The translations under genes were made by a program, and so were the position numbers. From JAAZVM01 sp041642635 (GTDB taxonomy: Bacteria > Patescibacteriota > Gracilibacteria > BD1-5 > UBA6164), in contig JBEPWB010000003.1 of NCBI GenBank assembly GCA_041642635.1, positions 1 through 40,301 of the forward strand: a stretch of DNA of 40,301 nucleotides, given 5' to 3'. Within the stretch, counting starts at the first letter, position 1. The number at the start of each line of letters is the position of its first letter. Shown one piece after another: positions 14,167 through 23,060 of the stretch. The notes below the pieces were generated by a model. That model ran no database searches, had not been told where the DNA came from, and saw nothing but the letters and a program-made list of their open reading frames with translations.

Positions 14167-14790
14167 ATGAGAGTACATCTTAAAAGTGTTGAAAAATACT
14201 GGAAAGAAAATAAAAACGATATTATTTTAAAAATAAATGGATTTTTATTAGTATTTTTAGTAGCGACTCTCGTTACAATATTAAATGTAAGATTTGATTC
14301 AGATTATATCGAAAACTTAGTAGACGAAGAAGTAAAATTGGAACAAGTTGGAGAAAACGAATCATTTATTACAAATAATACTATTGTAGAGTCTAACGAT
14401 GTACTTCAATATAATAAATCTTTTAATATTCAAAATTTAGATGAGGACTACATAAAAGTATATCCTTACTATCAGAATAAAAATATAGAAGATTATAGTT
14501 ATGCTGAAGTGCCAAATAATCCGATAACAGTGCGAATCGATAAGTCATTAAATTTTGTATATCTTAATGACATTAATTATCTTTATACGTGTATACTTAA
14601 TCGAAATGATTATTACTTAAATCTGTCTTGGAACACAGTGAGTATATTAATAATTACTAAAGTAAGAACTGTTAACGCCAATAATCCGCAATTCGTTGAT
14701 CGCCCGCCTTTTATATGGATAAGGGCTAGGGCGCCCAGTCAATTAAACAGGGCCGTTATCAATCTTAATAATTTTCTTTTTAATATATAA
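14167..14790 (+). CDS. hypothetical membrane-anchored protein
   Basis: This encodes 207 residues. A single hydrophobic helix at about 23-41 (NGFLLVFLVATLVTILNV) follows a basic N-terminus; the remainder is polar, Asn/Tyr-rich and probably on the outer face of the membrane. ATG is preceded by GTTCAAATAACTTAAAATC, the element of this region. A terminator follows. The C-terminal part (DRPPFIWIRARAPSQ) has different, more GC-rich codons than the rest, which could mark a recombined segment. No family recognised. Confidence 0.7.
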   Translation: MRVHLKSVEKYWKENKNDIILKINGFLLVFLVATLVTILNVRFDSDYIENLVDEEVKLEQVGENESFITNNTIVESNDVLQYNKSFNIQNLDEDYIKVYPYYQNKNIEDYSYAEVPNNPITVRIDKSLNFVYLNDINYLYTCILNRNDYYLNLSWNTVSILIITKVRTVNANNPQFVDRPPFIWIRARAPSQLNRAVINLNNFLFNI

Positions 14791-14800
14791 TAACTTACGA

Positions 14801-14836
14801 AAGTACCAGGGAATGTCCTTCCTTGGTACTTATTTT
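14801..14836 (+). terminator. intrinsic terminator
   Basis: AAGTACCAGGG 14801-14811 pairs with CCTTGGTACTT 14821-14831 (one wobble pair), followed by ATTTTA. It ends the 14167 gene. Confidence 0.8.
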
Positions 14837-14915
14837 AATCATAGAGTATAATATTTATAGGTTATAGTCTTAAAGTATTTAATATGTAAAAATAAACATC
14901 ATTGATTTTCAAATT

Positions 14916-15554
14916 ATGAAAAAGCTACAAAGGTTGGAAAAACTTCAACTAAAAACAATTCTGAAAGGCTTTTTCCCGGGTAAATATATAAGTATTAAAA
15001 AAGATGGTAGAGTAATTATTAAAAATAATTATTTCTCTTTTAAAAAACTTATAAATTCAGATGTAATGGAAATAACAATTTCTATTATACCTAATTATTT
15101 ATCTTCTTTTAGTACAAACAACAGTTTGGGACAATATCTACAACAGATACACTCTTTTGAAAACGAGAAAGATATCGTCAACTATTTGTATAGTGCTTAT
15201 ATAAGCCTTTCTCATAAGATTACCAAGAATTTCACTCACAATTTACAAAGAGATTTAAAAGCTCAAAATTTCATTAGAGTACAGCCTGTTATCAATTTAA
15301 GAAGCATTTTTTCTTATTTTAATAATAACAAAAATACTCTTATTATTGAAAGAAAACAATTGGCTTTAAACTCTTCTACTAAAGTTAGCTCTTTACAAGA
15401 AGAAATTCTAAATCAAAAACAAGAATTTTTAATAAAACATAAATACGGTAAAATCAAATTAAATTCTCAAAGAGAAATGGTTAAAGAACCTATATTTGAT
15501 AATTCCACTATTTATGATGGACATAAAGAATATGTTCAAAGAATTATTATATAG
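14916..15554 (+). CDS. hypothetical protein
   Basis: This encodes 212 residues. ATG is preceded by TTCAAATT (14908-14915). The sequence is Lys/Asn-rich and helical, with no signal, membrane helix or motif I recognise. It stands alone between two hairpin terminators (14801-14836 and 15565-15586), so it is probably its own transcript. Confidence 0.7.
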   Translation: MKKLQRLEKLQLKTILKGFFPGKYISIKKDGRVIIKNNYFSFKKLINSDVMEITISIIPNYLSSFSTNNSLGQYLQQIHSFENEKDIVNYLYSAYISLSHKITKNFTHNLQRDLKAQNFIRVQPVINLRSIFSYFNNNKNTLIIERKQLALNSSTKVSSLQEEILNQKQEFLIKHKYGKIKLNSQREMVKEPIFDNSTIYDGHKEYVQRIII

Positions 15555-15564
15555 AGGAATATCT

Positions 15565-15600
15565 AAAGGGGCTCAATAGCCCCTTTCAGTAACTTTTATT
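15565..15600 (+). terminator. hairpin, probable terminator
   Basis: AAAGGGGC 15565-15572 pairs perfectly with GCCCCTTT 15579-15586. The T-rich stretch begins about 6 nt later (ACTTTTATTATTTT). It separates the 14916 gene from the peptidase gene. Confidence 0.7.
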
Positions 15601-15675
15601 ATTTTAATTCGTAATAGAAATTTACAATTCTTGTAGTTTTGGGGATTACTGCTATGTAGAACGAAATAAATAGAA

Positions 15676-16770
15676 ATGAAAAAACTATTATTAGTTTTAT
15701 TATTTGCATTTTATAGTTTCAGTATTACCAACAGTAATAGTTTACCAGTAAGTCATGACTATCTAAGTTATAGTTATTACGAATATAAAATAATATCAGA
15801 ATTAGAGTTCATAAAAGATAATGCGAATCGTAAATTAAATATTGAATCTTCCCATGAAAATCTTCCTTTAGGCATACCTTTAAACTCCGACAGTATAGAA
15901 TTAACATCTAAATACGGAGTAAGGCAAAAACACCCTATATTAGGCACTAAAAGCTTTCATAAAGGCATTGATATTGCAGCAAATAAAGGTACTAATGTAA
16001 TTTCATTAATTAAAGGAATAGTGTTAAGAAGAACATATAATTTTATGGGGTATGGAAAAATCATAGAAATAAAACATGAAAATGGAATTTCTACTATCTA
16101 TGCCCATTTAGATAAAACTTTTGTTGTTAAAGGAGATTCAATAAAGCCTAATCAAGTGATAGGCACTGTAGGTAGTACAGGATTATCTACAGGTAATCAT
16201 TTACATTATGAAATAATAAAAAATGGAAGAGCTATAGATCCTTTATCTATATATCTACCTAATGAAAATATTAAATTTACAAATCTCAAAAATATAAACA
16301 AAATTTTAAAACTTTCAAAAATGAAAACCAAAGAGATAGTACATAAACTGTCTTTAGGAGAACTTAAAGAACTTAAGGATAAGATTGTTAAAAATATTAA
16401 TTCTATTCAATATTCTATAAAAAATGGCAGTGTTAAAAAAGAAAGCTCTTTTGAAAATGCTCTAAATAATATTGAAATCAAGCAAAAAAACTTGGTTAGA
16501 ATTAAAAGTCTTTTGTCTAAAGCAAATGCCATTGAATTTGAAGATTCAGAAATGAATGAAAAAATTTCAAACAATGACAATATATTCAAACTTGCTTTAT
16601 ACAGAGATTTGAAAAAAACACTTATGGAATCCCCTAAAGAATCATTTTCTGAAATCAAAATTGCAAAGAAAAAAGAAATAATGGAAAAAATTAATTCCAT
16701 TGATAGTGATATCAGAAAATTTAACGAAAATACTGAAGTAGAAATTTCTTTATTAGAAAAAGATATATGA
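15676..16770 (+). CDS. secreted M23-family metallopeptidase with C-terminal coiled coil
   Basis: This encodes 364 residues. A signal peptide occupies residues 1-20 (MKKLLLVLLFAFYSFS). The M23 (LytM/lysostaphin-type) catalytic domain spans about 75-195, with zinc ligands H95 and D99 (S-F-H-K-G-I-D), H144 (Y-A-H-L) and H175/H177 (H-L-H-Y-E). Such enzymes cut peptide bridges of peptidoglycan in the periplasm. Residues 205-364 are a long charged helical region, probably coiled coil, unlike common phage endolysins. It overlaps the next gene by 4 nt. A role in lysis or in crossing the cell wall is likely; the signal peptide favours export by the host. It opens the transcript leading into the replication genes. 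Confidence 0.85.
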   Translation: MKKLLLVLLFAFYSFSITNSNSLPVSHDYLSYSYYEYKIISELEFIKDNANRKLNIESSHENLPLGIPLNSDSIELTSKYGVRQKHPILGTKSFHKGIDIAANKGTNVISLIKGIVLRRTYNFMGYGKIIEIKHENGISTIYAHLDKTFVVKGDSIKPNQVIGTVGSTGLSTGNHLHYEIIKNGRAIDPLSIYLPNENIKFTNLKNINKILKLSKMKTKEIVHKLSLGELKELKDKIVKNINSIQYSIKNGSVKKESSFENALNNIEIKQKNLVRIKSLLSKANAIEFEDSEMNEKISNNDNIFKLALYRDLKKTLMESPKESFSEIKIAKKKEIMEKINSIDSDIRKFNENTEVEISLLEKDI

Positions 16771-17435
16771 TCTATTTAGTTATAACAAAAAAAGAAATAG
16801 AAAATAAGCATTTTTATGTATTAAAATTCATACAAAATCTTTATAAATATATTTCAAGATCACCAGAAATTATAGCAGTTTCTAAGAATACTATAAATCT
16901 TGAAATTCTAAAATTGTATAAAGATTCTCATTTAGCAAAAAACTTTGTGAGTATAGATTCTTCTAATGTTGTATTGAACGGATTTAATATAGCTTATGAC
17001 AAAACTTTAGAATTCGTATCAAAAATTAATGCGTTGATAGAAAAAGAATTTGGTATAGAAAAAGAAAAATCTTCTGATAAAGAAGACTTTGATATACTTA
17101 AACAATTTTCTAAAATTCATTATATAAACTCAGAATTCCAAACAGTAGAAGAAGCTATCAAAGATTTTAAATCTCAAGACAACGAAAATGAAAGATGTGT
17201 TATTGTAAATGTATTTGAAGAAACTAAAAATACTTACGATGATGAAAGAATTGCTATTATTAATATGCCTTTAGAAGAATCTAAAAATATTTCTACTTCT
17301 TCTAATAAAAAAACATATGAACAATTAGCAAATAGTATGATAGACTTGTCAGCAGATATGGGAGGAAGTTCTATCCCTAAGTGTTGGGATTTTGATGCTG
17401 TATTCTCTAGTAATTCTCTAAAGATTAAAACTTAA
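16767..17435 (+). CDS. hypothetical protein
   Basis: This encodes 222 residues, coupled to the M23 peptidase by ATGA. The first 90 residues form mixed strands and helices, followed by an acidic linker (KEKSSDKEDFD) and a C-terminal part. It is soluble, with no recognisable motif. Its stop is immediately adjacent to the next start codon, so it belongs to the same transcript as the peptidase and polymerase. Confidence 0.7.
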   Translation: MIYLVITKKEIENKHFYVLKFIQNLYKYISRSPEIIAVSKNTINLEILKLYKDSHLAKNFVSIDSSNVVLNGFNIAYDKTLEFVSKINALIEKEFGIEKEKSSDKEDFDILKQFSKIHYINSEFQTVEEAIKDFKSQDNENERCVIVNVFEETKNTYDDERIAIINMPLEESKNISTSSNKKTYEQLANSMIDLSADMGGSSIPKCWDFDAVFSSNSLKIKT

Positions 17436-17819
17436 ATGAAAATACGTGAATGGGATGAAGTACATCTTATTGGAACTGAAGAAACTAAAAAAGAAAAAAC
17501 ACTACAAAAAATTACATTTGTAAAACCTTTAACTTTAAAAAGGTTAAATAACAAAAATTCAATTTCCAAAAAAGATGGGTTAGTTCCCGCTAAATATGTT
17601 AGTATATATTCTCCTATTGCTATTCTTATATCAAAGACTTCTTTGTATTCAAAAGTGACAGGATGGAATATTATTATTTTAGATGTTATTTACAACAGTA
17701 ACATTTTTTTTAAATTTAAACACAAAATAAAAAACTGGGGTTTTAAATGTAAATTATGGTTTATTTCTATAGTGAACAGAAAGCCATATTTCAAGAAAAA
17801 TCCGATCAAGAAGAATTAG
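17436..17819 (+). CDS. hypothetical basic protein overlapping the polymerase start
   Basis: This encodes 127 residues with ATG directly after the preceding stop (TAAATG). It is Lys- and Ile-rich and basic at the C-terminus. Its last 64 nt overlap the start of the DNA polymerase gene in another frame, a longer overlap than elsewhere here. Either both are real or the polymerase starts slightly later. Function unknown. Confidence 0.6.
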   Translation: MKIREWDEVHLIGTEETKKEKTLQKITFVKPLTLKRLNNKNSISKKDGLVPAKYVSIYSPIAILISKTSLYSKVTGWNIIILDVIYNSNIFFKFKHKIKNWGFKCKLWFISIVNRKPYFKKNPIKKN

Positions 17820-19750
17820 AAATACAACGAGTATCAAGTTTACAAAGCATTGTTTCAAAATTACAAAAAGAGAAAATATTAGCATTAGATACAGAAACTA
17901 ATGGTCTTAATCCTCTTGTACATAAAGTATTAATGTTACAGTTCGGAACTGAGACAGATCAATATGTAATAGATGTAAGAGGAATAGACATATCTATATT
18001 CAAACCTTTGTTTGAAAAAGATATTCTTTTTGTAGGACAGAATTTGAAATTTGATTATAATATGCTAAAACGGTATAATATATATGTAAAAAATATATAC
18101 GATACCATGTTAGCTGAAATGATTTTAGAGAATGGCAAATTCTCTATGAAAGAAGTAGTAAAAAACAAAGCATTTTCTTTAAAAAGTTTATGTCAGAAAT
18201 ACTTAGATATTTCAATTGGGAAAGAAGTAAGAGATGAATTTTCATCTTGGGGTAATGCCCCTTTTACTATATCTCAAATACTCTATGGTGCAAAAGATGT
18301 TATTTTTCCATTACAGATAAGAAATATTCAAAAAGTTCTTATAGAAAGATATGAATTAAAAAAAACATTATCTTTAGAGTGTAAAGCAGTATTGTCATTA
18401 GCAGATATCGAATATAATGGAATTTATTTAGATTCCGAAAAGTGGATAGAGGCTAATGATAAAATGAAATTGGAATTAAAACAAGTATTAATAGATCTTG
18501 ATAAAATATTAATAGAGAAAGATTTAAAATATAAAAGTAAATTAGTACAATTAAATCTTTTTTCAGATGTATTTCAAGATGAATATAGAAGATTAACATA
18601 CGTAAATTGGGATAGTCCTTTGCAAGTAATAAAAATACTTACAGAGATATTTGACATCTATCCTAAAGATAAATATGGTAAACTTTCAAGCGGTAAAAAA
18701 GCTTTAGAAGGATTAGATACAAGACCTCCTATTGTTAAAACTTTACTCAGATTTAGAGTAATGTCTAAAGCAGTAAATTCTTTTGGAGCACGATTTTTAA
18801 GAGAACATAGACATTCTGACGGTAGAATACGAACTACATTTAATTCTATTGTAGAAACAGGAAGAGTGAGCTCGAGAAAGCCTAATATGCAACAAATACC
18901 TAGTGATAAATCTTTCAGATCTTGTTTTACAGCAGCAGAAGGTAAAAACCTGATAATTGCTGACTATTCAAATCAAGAAGGAAGAATTATGGCAGATCGC
19001 TCTGGAGATAAGTCTTATATAGACTTTTTCAATAATGGAGATGGAGATGCTCATTCATTTATAGCTAGGACAATGTTTAGTGCTGCAGAAGGTAAATTTG
19101 TAGATGTCCAAAATGATGAAAACCATCCTAATTATCATCTAAGACAAAAAGGAAAAATATTAAATTTCTTTATTAGTTTTGGAGGATCAGCTTATACTTT
19201 ATCAAGTACTTTGAAAATACCTCTAGAAGAATCTGAATATTTAATAGAGAATTTCTATAAAGGTTTTCCAGGATTAAAAGTAATGTTTGATGAAAATGCA
19301 AATGTTTCTCTTGATAAAGGTTATATAAGAACAAACAGTATAACAAACCGTATAAGATGGATGAGGGGATGGAAAAGATATCAAGAATTAACACAAAGGA
19401 ATAAAAAAAGCTTAACAAAAGATGAATTTTCTGAAATGTCTAAAATAAGAGGTTCTGTACGAAGAAGAGGTATGAATACCCCTATTCAAGGAACAGCTGG
19501 AGACATGACGAAAACAGCTTTAATATTAATAAGAAATAAACTACTACAAAATGGCATAATACCTTTTGGAGATGCTCCTATAAAAATAGTCAATGTTATA
19601 CATGATGAAATAGTTATAGAAGCATTAATAGAGTTTACAGAATTAGCTGTTAAAATATTACAAGAAAGTATGGAAACTGCAGGAAATTATTTTGTAAATA
19701 GAGTAAATATGTCAGCAAAACCAGTCATATCAAAATATTGGAATCATTAA
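17756..19750 (+). CDS. family A DNA polymerase with 3'-5' exonuclease
   Basis: This encodes 664 residues. The exonuclease domain (about 25-200) has D45-x-E47 (A-L-D-T-E-T), N96-x-x-x-D100 and Y177-x-x-x-D181, a complete proofreading set. The polymerase domain has G-R-V-S-S-R-K-P-N-M-Q-Q-I-P at 369-382, motif A with D403 (A-D-Y-S-N-Q-E-G-R), motif B around R463 and K467, the N-T-P-I-Q-G-T-A-x-D segment near 574-583 and motif C H616-D617-E618. Motif A reads SNQEGR where most enzymes have SQIELR, which keeps the Glu. It copies the phage genome. The 5'-nuclease domain of bacterial Pol I is absent. The stop shares a base with the next start (TAATG). Confidence 0.97.
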   Translation: MVYFYSEQKAIFQEKSDQEELEIQRVSSLQSIVSKLQKEKILALDTETNGLNPLVHKVLMLQFGTETDQYVIDVRGIDISIFKPLFEKDILFVGQNLKFDYNMLKRYNIYVKNIYDTMLAEMILENGKFSMKEVVKNKAFSLKSLCQKYLDISIGKEVRDEFSSWGNAPFTISQILYGAKDVIFPLQIRNIQKVLIERYELKKTLSLECKAVLSLADIEYNGIYLDSEKWIEANDKMKLELKQVLIDLDKILIEKDLKYKSKLVQLNLFSDVFQDEYRRLTYVNWDSPLQVIKILTEIFDIYPKDKYGKLSSGKKALEGLDTRPPIVKTLLRFRVMSKAVNSFGARFLREHRHSDGRIRTTFNSIVETGRVSSRKPNMQQIPSDKSFRSCFTAAEGKNLIIADYSNQEGRIMADRSGDKSYIDFFNNGDGDAHSFIARTMFSAAEGKFVDVQNDENHPNYHLRQKGKILNFFISFGGSAYTLSSTLKIPLEESEYLIENFYKGFPGLKVMFDENANVSLDKGYIRTNSITNRIRWMRGWKRYQELTQRNKKSLTKDEFSEMSKIRGSVRRRGMNTPIQGTAGDMTKTALILIRNKLLQNGIIPFGDAPIKIVNVIHDEIVIEALIEFTELAVKILQESMETAGNYFVNRVNMSAKPVISKYWNH

Positions 19751-20163
19751 TGAAGACAAGCCTTTTAAGAAAACAACTATCTTTATTACCTATCATTAAC
19801 AGTAAAGATTTAAACGTTTATATAAGAGGGATGAAACTACAAACAGTTTGTGATATTACAAATGAAAATTATCGCGAAATTAGTTCAAAACCAAAAGATC
19901 AAATAAAAACAGGAACTAAACTGTTTATGAATTACAAAGATGCGTGCTTAACTTACCAAGAAATACACTTAGTACTGGATCATATTAAAGATAAAGTAAC
20001 TAATAATCAACTTGACAAAGAATATTTAAAAGATTTAGGTAAACAAGCATTGTATATTTCTAAATTCTGTAGATGTATATGTACTATTTCACAATTAAAA
20101 AGATTTCATATGCAGAAACATCCTATTAAAGCAAGACTTGAACGTATTAAATTAATTTTATGA
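19750..20163 (+). CDS. hypothetical protein after DNA polymerase
   Basis: This encodes 137 residues from ATG 19750 (TAATG overlap with the polymerase). It is helical and basic, with two nearby cysteines (KFCRCICT) near residue 113 and a Lys/Arg-rich C-terminus. There are too few ligands for a clear zinc finger. Coupling to the polymerase suggests a replication-linked role, but no family is recognised. Confidence 0.7.
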   Translation: MKTSLLRKQLSLLPIINSKDLNVYIRGMKLQTVCDITNENYREISSKPKDQIKTGTKLFMNYKDACLTYQEIHLVLDHIKDKVTNNQLDKEYLKDLGKQALYISKFCRCICTISQLKRFHMQKHPIKARLERIKLIL

Positions 20164-20194
20164 TATTTATTAGAGACGGGTAATAACAAATTTT

Positions 20195-20240
20195 TATCAT
20201 ACTACACCGGTTTTAAATAAAACCTAAAAAAAGTATGATA
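20195..20240 (+). promoter_or_regulatory. hairpin covering the start codon of the 20235 gene
   Basis: TATCATACT 20195-20203 pairs perfectly with AGTATGATA 20232-20240, which contains the ATG at 20235-20237. Inside, GGTTTT 20209-20214 pairs with AAAACC 20219-20224. As RNA this would hide the start codon and could control translation of the helicase-loader-like gene. If translation starts instead at ATG 20247, it is a leader hairpin. As DNA it is an AT-rich inverted repeat between polymerase and helicase genes. Confidence 0.55.
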
Positions 20241-20795
20241 GTTGAAATGAATACAGATTACTTAATAAAATCTGGTTTAACAGCGAATGAATTTTTACTA
20301 GCTTTTTTAGTGTACGAAAGAGACTATAATACTATAGAAACTCTTAAATTACATTATCCAAAGATTATTGAAGAAGATTTTAAAACTTTGATAAAAAAAG
20401 ACTATGTAAGCACTACTGGGAATAGAATTGGACACACAATCACTAAAGATTTTGTAAATTACGTATTAGAGTTAGATTCATTTGACTCTTTACTAGCCAA
20501 ATTTCCAGTATACGTAACTAGAGATAATGGCGCAAAGGATTATTTACGAACAGATAAAGAACGATGTCGGAGAAAATATAACAAACTTTCTCGTACTAAA
20601 AAATCTAATCATGATTTTATTTTAGAGTGTTTAAACTATGAATTGGAAACAAGAAATAGAGAAAACTCGTTAAAATACATGAAAAGATTACCAAATTGGT
20701 TAGATAGTAGAGAATGGGAATCCTGGGCTGAAAGAATGGAACATGAACCATTAAATACAAATTCAGTACAGACTTATGGAACCGACTTGGAATAG
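20235..20795 (+). CDS. putative replication/helicase-loader-type protein with winged-helix start
   Basis: This encodes 186 residues; ATG 20235, with an alternative at 20247. Residues 13-60 (LTANEFLLAFLVYERDYNTIETL, then a short beta hairpin) fit a winged-helix DNA-binding domain. The C-terminal part ends with a helix containing LPNWLDSREWESW, reminiscent of DnaD/DnaB-type replication proteins. Its position overlapping the helicase gene by 20 nt supports a role in loading the helicase. The assignment rests on pattern and context; no catalytic motif is expected. Confidence 0.6.
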   Translation: MIVEMNTDYLIKSGLTANEFLLAFLVYERDYNTIETLKLHYPKIIEEDFKTLIKKDYVSTTGNRIGHTITKDFVNYVLELDSFDSLLAKFPVYVTRDNGAKDYLRTDKERCRRKYNKLSRTKKSNHDFILECLNYELETRNRENSLKYMKRLPNWLDSREWESWAERMEHEPLNTNSVQTYGTDLE

Positions 20796-21753
20796 TAAAA
20801 TACTCCCATATAAACATATATCTCAACCTACTAGTGAGATAATGCATTATATTAGAAATAGAAAGAGTGGTAAAACACGCTCTTTAAAGACACGTTGGGA
20901 GAAATTCAATAATCTATGTATGGGAGGAATTGAATCCAATACTATATATACTATAGCAGGTATAAGTGGTAGCGGTAAAAGTTCTTTTGTAAATAGTTTA
21001 GAGACAGATCTGTTCGATCTTAATCCAAATATTGAATTTTGCGTTTTATCTTTTAATTTCGAAATGCTGTCGTCTAGGCAAGTAGGAAGAAAATTATCTT
21101 CTAAACTTAATAAGACAACTAGAGAAATTTATTCTGGCGACACAAATGATCGCCTTAAAGATGAAGAGTATTTAAAAATAGTTAAAGAATCTGAAAAGAT
21201 CAAAAACTATTCGATATACTATGTAGACATCCCTGGAACAGTACCAGAGATAAAAAAAACAATTTTTAAATTTTCAGAAGAAGAATATGTCAAAAACAAA
21301 TGGGTAGTTATTATACTAGACCATACTCTTTTAACTAAGGGTCAGACAGGATCTTCTGAACGAGCTACTTTATCGGAACTCCAACAAATGTTTATGGAAA
21401 TCAAGAAATACAATAAAAACACTGTAATTCAGATTAGCCAAATGAACAGGGATATAGAAGATAAAGAAAGAATTGCAAATCAGACTTTGCATTTCCCCAT
21501 GCGAAGAGATATATTCGGAGGTGATAGTATATTTCAAGCTTCCGATTATTTTATCGTAGTGCATCGTCCTGAATTATTAGGTATAAAAGTCTATGGGCCA
21601 AAAGCATGGCCTACAGAAAAATATGTCTATATGCATTTTCTTAAAAACCGTGAAGGAGATCTTAAAGTTCTTCAATTCTGGAATAATCTTCAATATAACC
21701 GTATTGAGGACGTTTCCCCAAAGGAAACAAAAGAAAATACATTAGATTTTTAA
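20776..21753 (+). CDS. replicative DNA helicase, DnaB-type RecA core
   Basis: This encodes 325 residues. Walker A is A-G-I-S-G-S-G-K68-S-S; Walker B is V-V-I-I-L-D-H; and Q-I-S-Q-M-N-R-D-I matches the DnaB H3 region that senses the nucleotide. It unwinds DNA ahead of the polymerase as a ring. It lacks the N-terminal primase-interaction domain of bacterial DnaB (about 450 residues), so it is a core-only phage form. Its start overlaps the preceding gene by 20 nt. Confidence 0.9.
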   Translation: MEPTWNSKILPYKHISQPTSEIMHYIRNRKSGKTRSLKTRWEKFNNLCMGGIESNTIYTIAGISGSGKSSFVNSLETDLFDLNPNIEFCVLSFNFEMLSSRQVGRKLSSKLNKTTREIYSGDTNDRLKDEEYLKIVKESEKIKNYSIYYVDIPGTVPEIKKTIFKFSEEEYVKNKWVVIILDHTLLTKGQTGSSERATLSELQQMFMEIKKYNKNTVIQISQMNRDIEDKERIANQTLHFPMRRDIFGGDSIFQASDYFIVVHRPELLGIKVYGPKAWPTEKYVYMHFLKNREGDLKVLQFWNNLQYNRIEDVSPKETKENTLDF

Positions 21754-21770
21754 TTTTTAATTTTTGAGCT

Positions 21771-22271
21771 ATGACTAAAGCAAATAATTCCTTTGTAGTA
21801 GAAATTCCTAACGTTTCAACCGATCCTAACTTCCTTTACAAAAAAGAGCTTCTGAAGCATATTGAAGCTAATTATCCCCATATGACCGTATCAGGTAAAA
21901 CTCCTCCGGTAGTACGTCGTGGTGTAGACCAGGCCTCATATGGTAACCTTATCACTTTTGGAACTTCTAAAACTCATGACATCGAGTGGGTAGAACGTCC
22001 AGCTTATGCTTGTGAAAAAGGTTATGCTCCAGTTTATAACTTGGTTAAAGACTGGAACAAGATTACGAATCGACTGGCACAACTGAATGATGAGTTGTAT
22101 CCAAGCAATCTTAACCTCAGCAATGGAACTGAAGTAGAATTCCATAAGAATTTCGTCAAAGTAGGATACAAACGAGTATCTTATAATGACGTTCGTTTCA
22201 AAGTTACACTGGCAAGCCTTATCTTCTCTAACGAAGATATCGAAGCTATGTATTTCAATTTGATGCGATAA
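21771..22271 (+). CDS. hypothetical protein in replication module, probably highly expressed
   Basis: This encodes 166 residues. It is not recognised, but its codons are strikingly richer in C-ending choices (ACC, CTT, AAC, GAC, CGT) than the adjacent helicase and ATPase genes, which suggests high expression, as expected for a stoichiometric DNA-binding protein. The sequence is mixed alpha/beta, with many Tyr and Lys. It is separated by a clear terminator (22298-22333) from the next gene. A nucleic-acid-binding role is an inference from context only. Confidence 0.75.
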   Translation: MTKANNSFVVEIPNVSTDPNFLYKKELLKHIEANYPHMTVSGKTPPVVRRGVDQASYGNLITFGTSKTHDIEWVERPAYACEKGYAPVYNLVKDWNKITNRLAQLNDELYPSNLNLSNGTEVEFHKNFVKVGYKRVSYNDVRFKVTLASLIFSNEDIEAMYFNLMR

Positions 22272-22297
22272 TCAATATTCAGTTAATATACATATAG

Positions 22298-22333
22298 ATA
22301 CTACTAATTAGATTTGGTAGTATTTTCTTTTTT
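22298..22333 (+). terminator. intrinsic terminator
   Basis: ATACTACTAA near 22299-22308 pairs with TTGGTAGTAT near 22314-22323 (one G-U pair), followed by TTTCTTTTTT. It separates the 21771 gene from the Sak4-like gene. Confidence 0.75.
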
Positions 22334-22342
22334 AAATAGGTT

Positions 22343-23050
22343 ATGGCTAATAAAATACTTATTCTGGGAGAACCAGGAACAGGGAAATCAAGTTCATTAG
22401 AAACTTTAGATCCTTTAAGTACTTTTATTATCTGTCCTGATGAGAAATCATTGCCCTTTAGAGGGTGGAAAAAGAAATATCAAACAGTTATCAAAGAAGA
22501 TACCAAAAAAATAGATTTGCAAAAAACTAATTTCTACGAAACGACTAGTCCTAAGACTATATTAGCATTGTTACAAACTATTTCTGATCAAATGCCTCAT
22601 ATAAAGGTAGCAGTAATAGACACTTTTACATCAATGCAGATTGCAGAGTTCATGGATAAAGTCACTGAAAGAGGGTTTGAGAAGTTTACTGAAATGGCTT
22701 CAGATGCATACAAAATTCTGAAATCAACCAAGAATTTAAGAAAAGATTTGAATATAGTTGTTACTGCTCACGTAGAAAATAACTATGACTCTGATGGAGT
22801 ACTCAGAACTTCTTTTAAAGTACCTGGAGGTAAACTTATAGGAGAGAAAATAAAAGTAGAAGGTATGTTTACTACAGTGTTATATACAGAGGTAGTTATG
22901 GAACAAGGTGTTCCTAAGTATTGCTTTGTAACACAGAACAATGGTAAAAATACTTGCAAATCTCCAAAAGGTATGTTCGACGATATTCGCATCCCTAACG
23001 ATATGAAGTATGTCATCGAACGTATAGAAAAATACGATAACGAAGCATAA
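22343..23050 (+). CDS. Sak4-like RecA-fold ATPase (recombination)
   Basis: This encodes 235 residues. Walker A G-E-P-G-T-G-K15-S lies at the start of the protein, and K-V-A-V-I-D is a Walker B strand; the size and a sensor region (IVVTAHVE) fit the Sak4 group of phage single-strand annealing ATPases. These act with SSB in recombination and replication. The gene directly upstream of the SSB gene, 10 nt apart, supports that pairing. Another AAA-type ATPase with the same motifs remains possible. Confidence 0.75.
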   Translation: MANKILILGEPGTGKSSSLETLDPLSTFIICPDEKSLPFRGWKKKYQTVIKEDTKKIDLQKTNFYETTSPKTILALLQTISDQMPHIKVAVIDTFTSMQIAEFMDKVTERGFEKFTEMASDAYKILKSTKNLRKDLNIVVTAHVENNYDSDGVLRTSFKVPGGKLIGEKIKVEGMFTTVLYTEVVMEQGVPKYCFVTQNNGKNTCKSPKGMFDDIRIPNDMKYVIERIEKYDNEA

Positions 23051-23060
23051 AATAATTACT

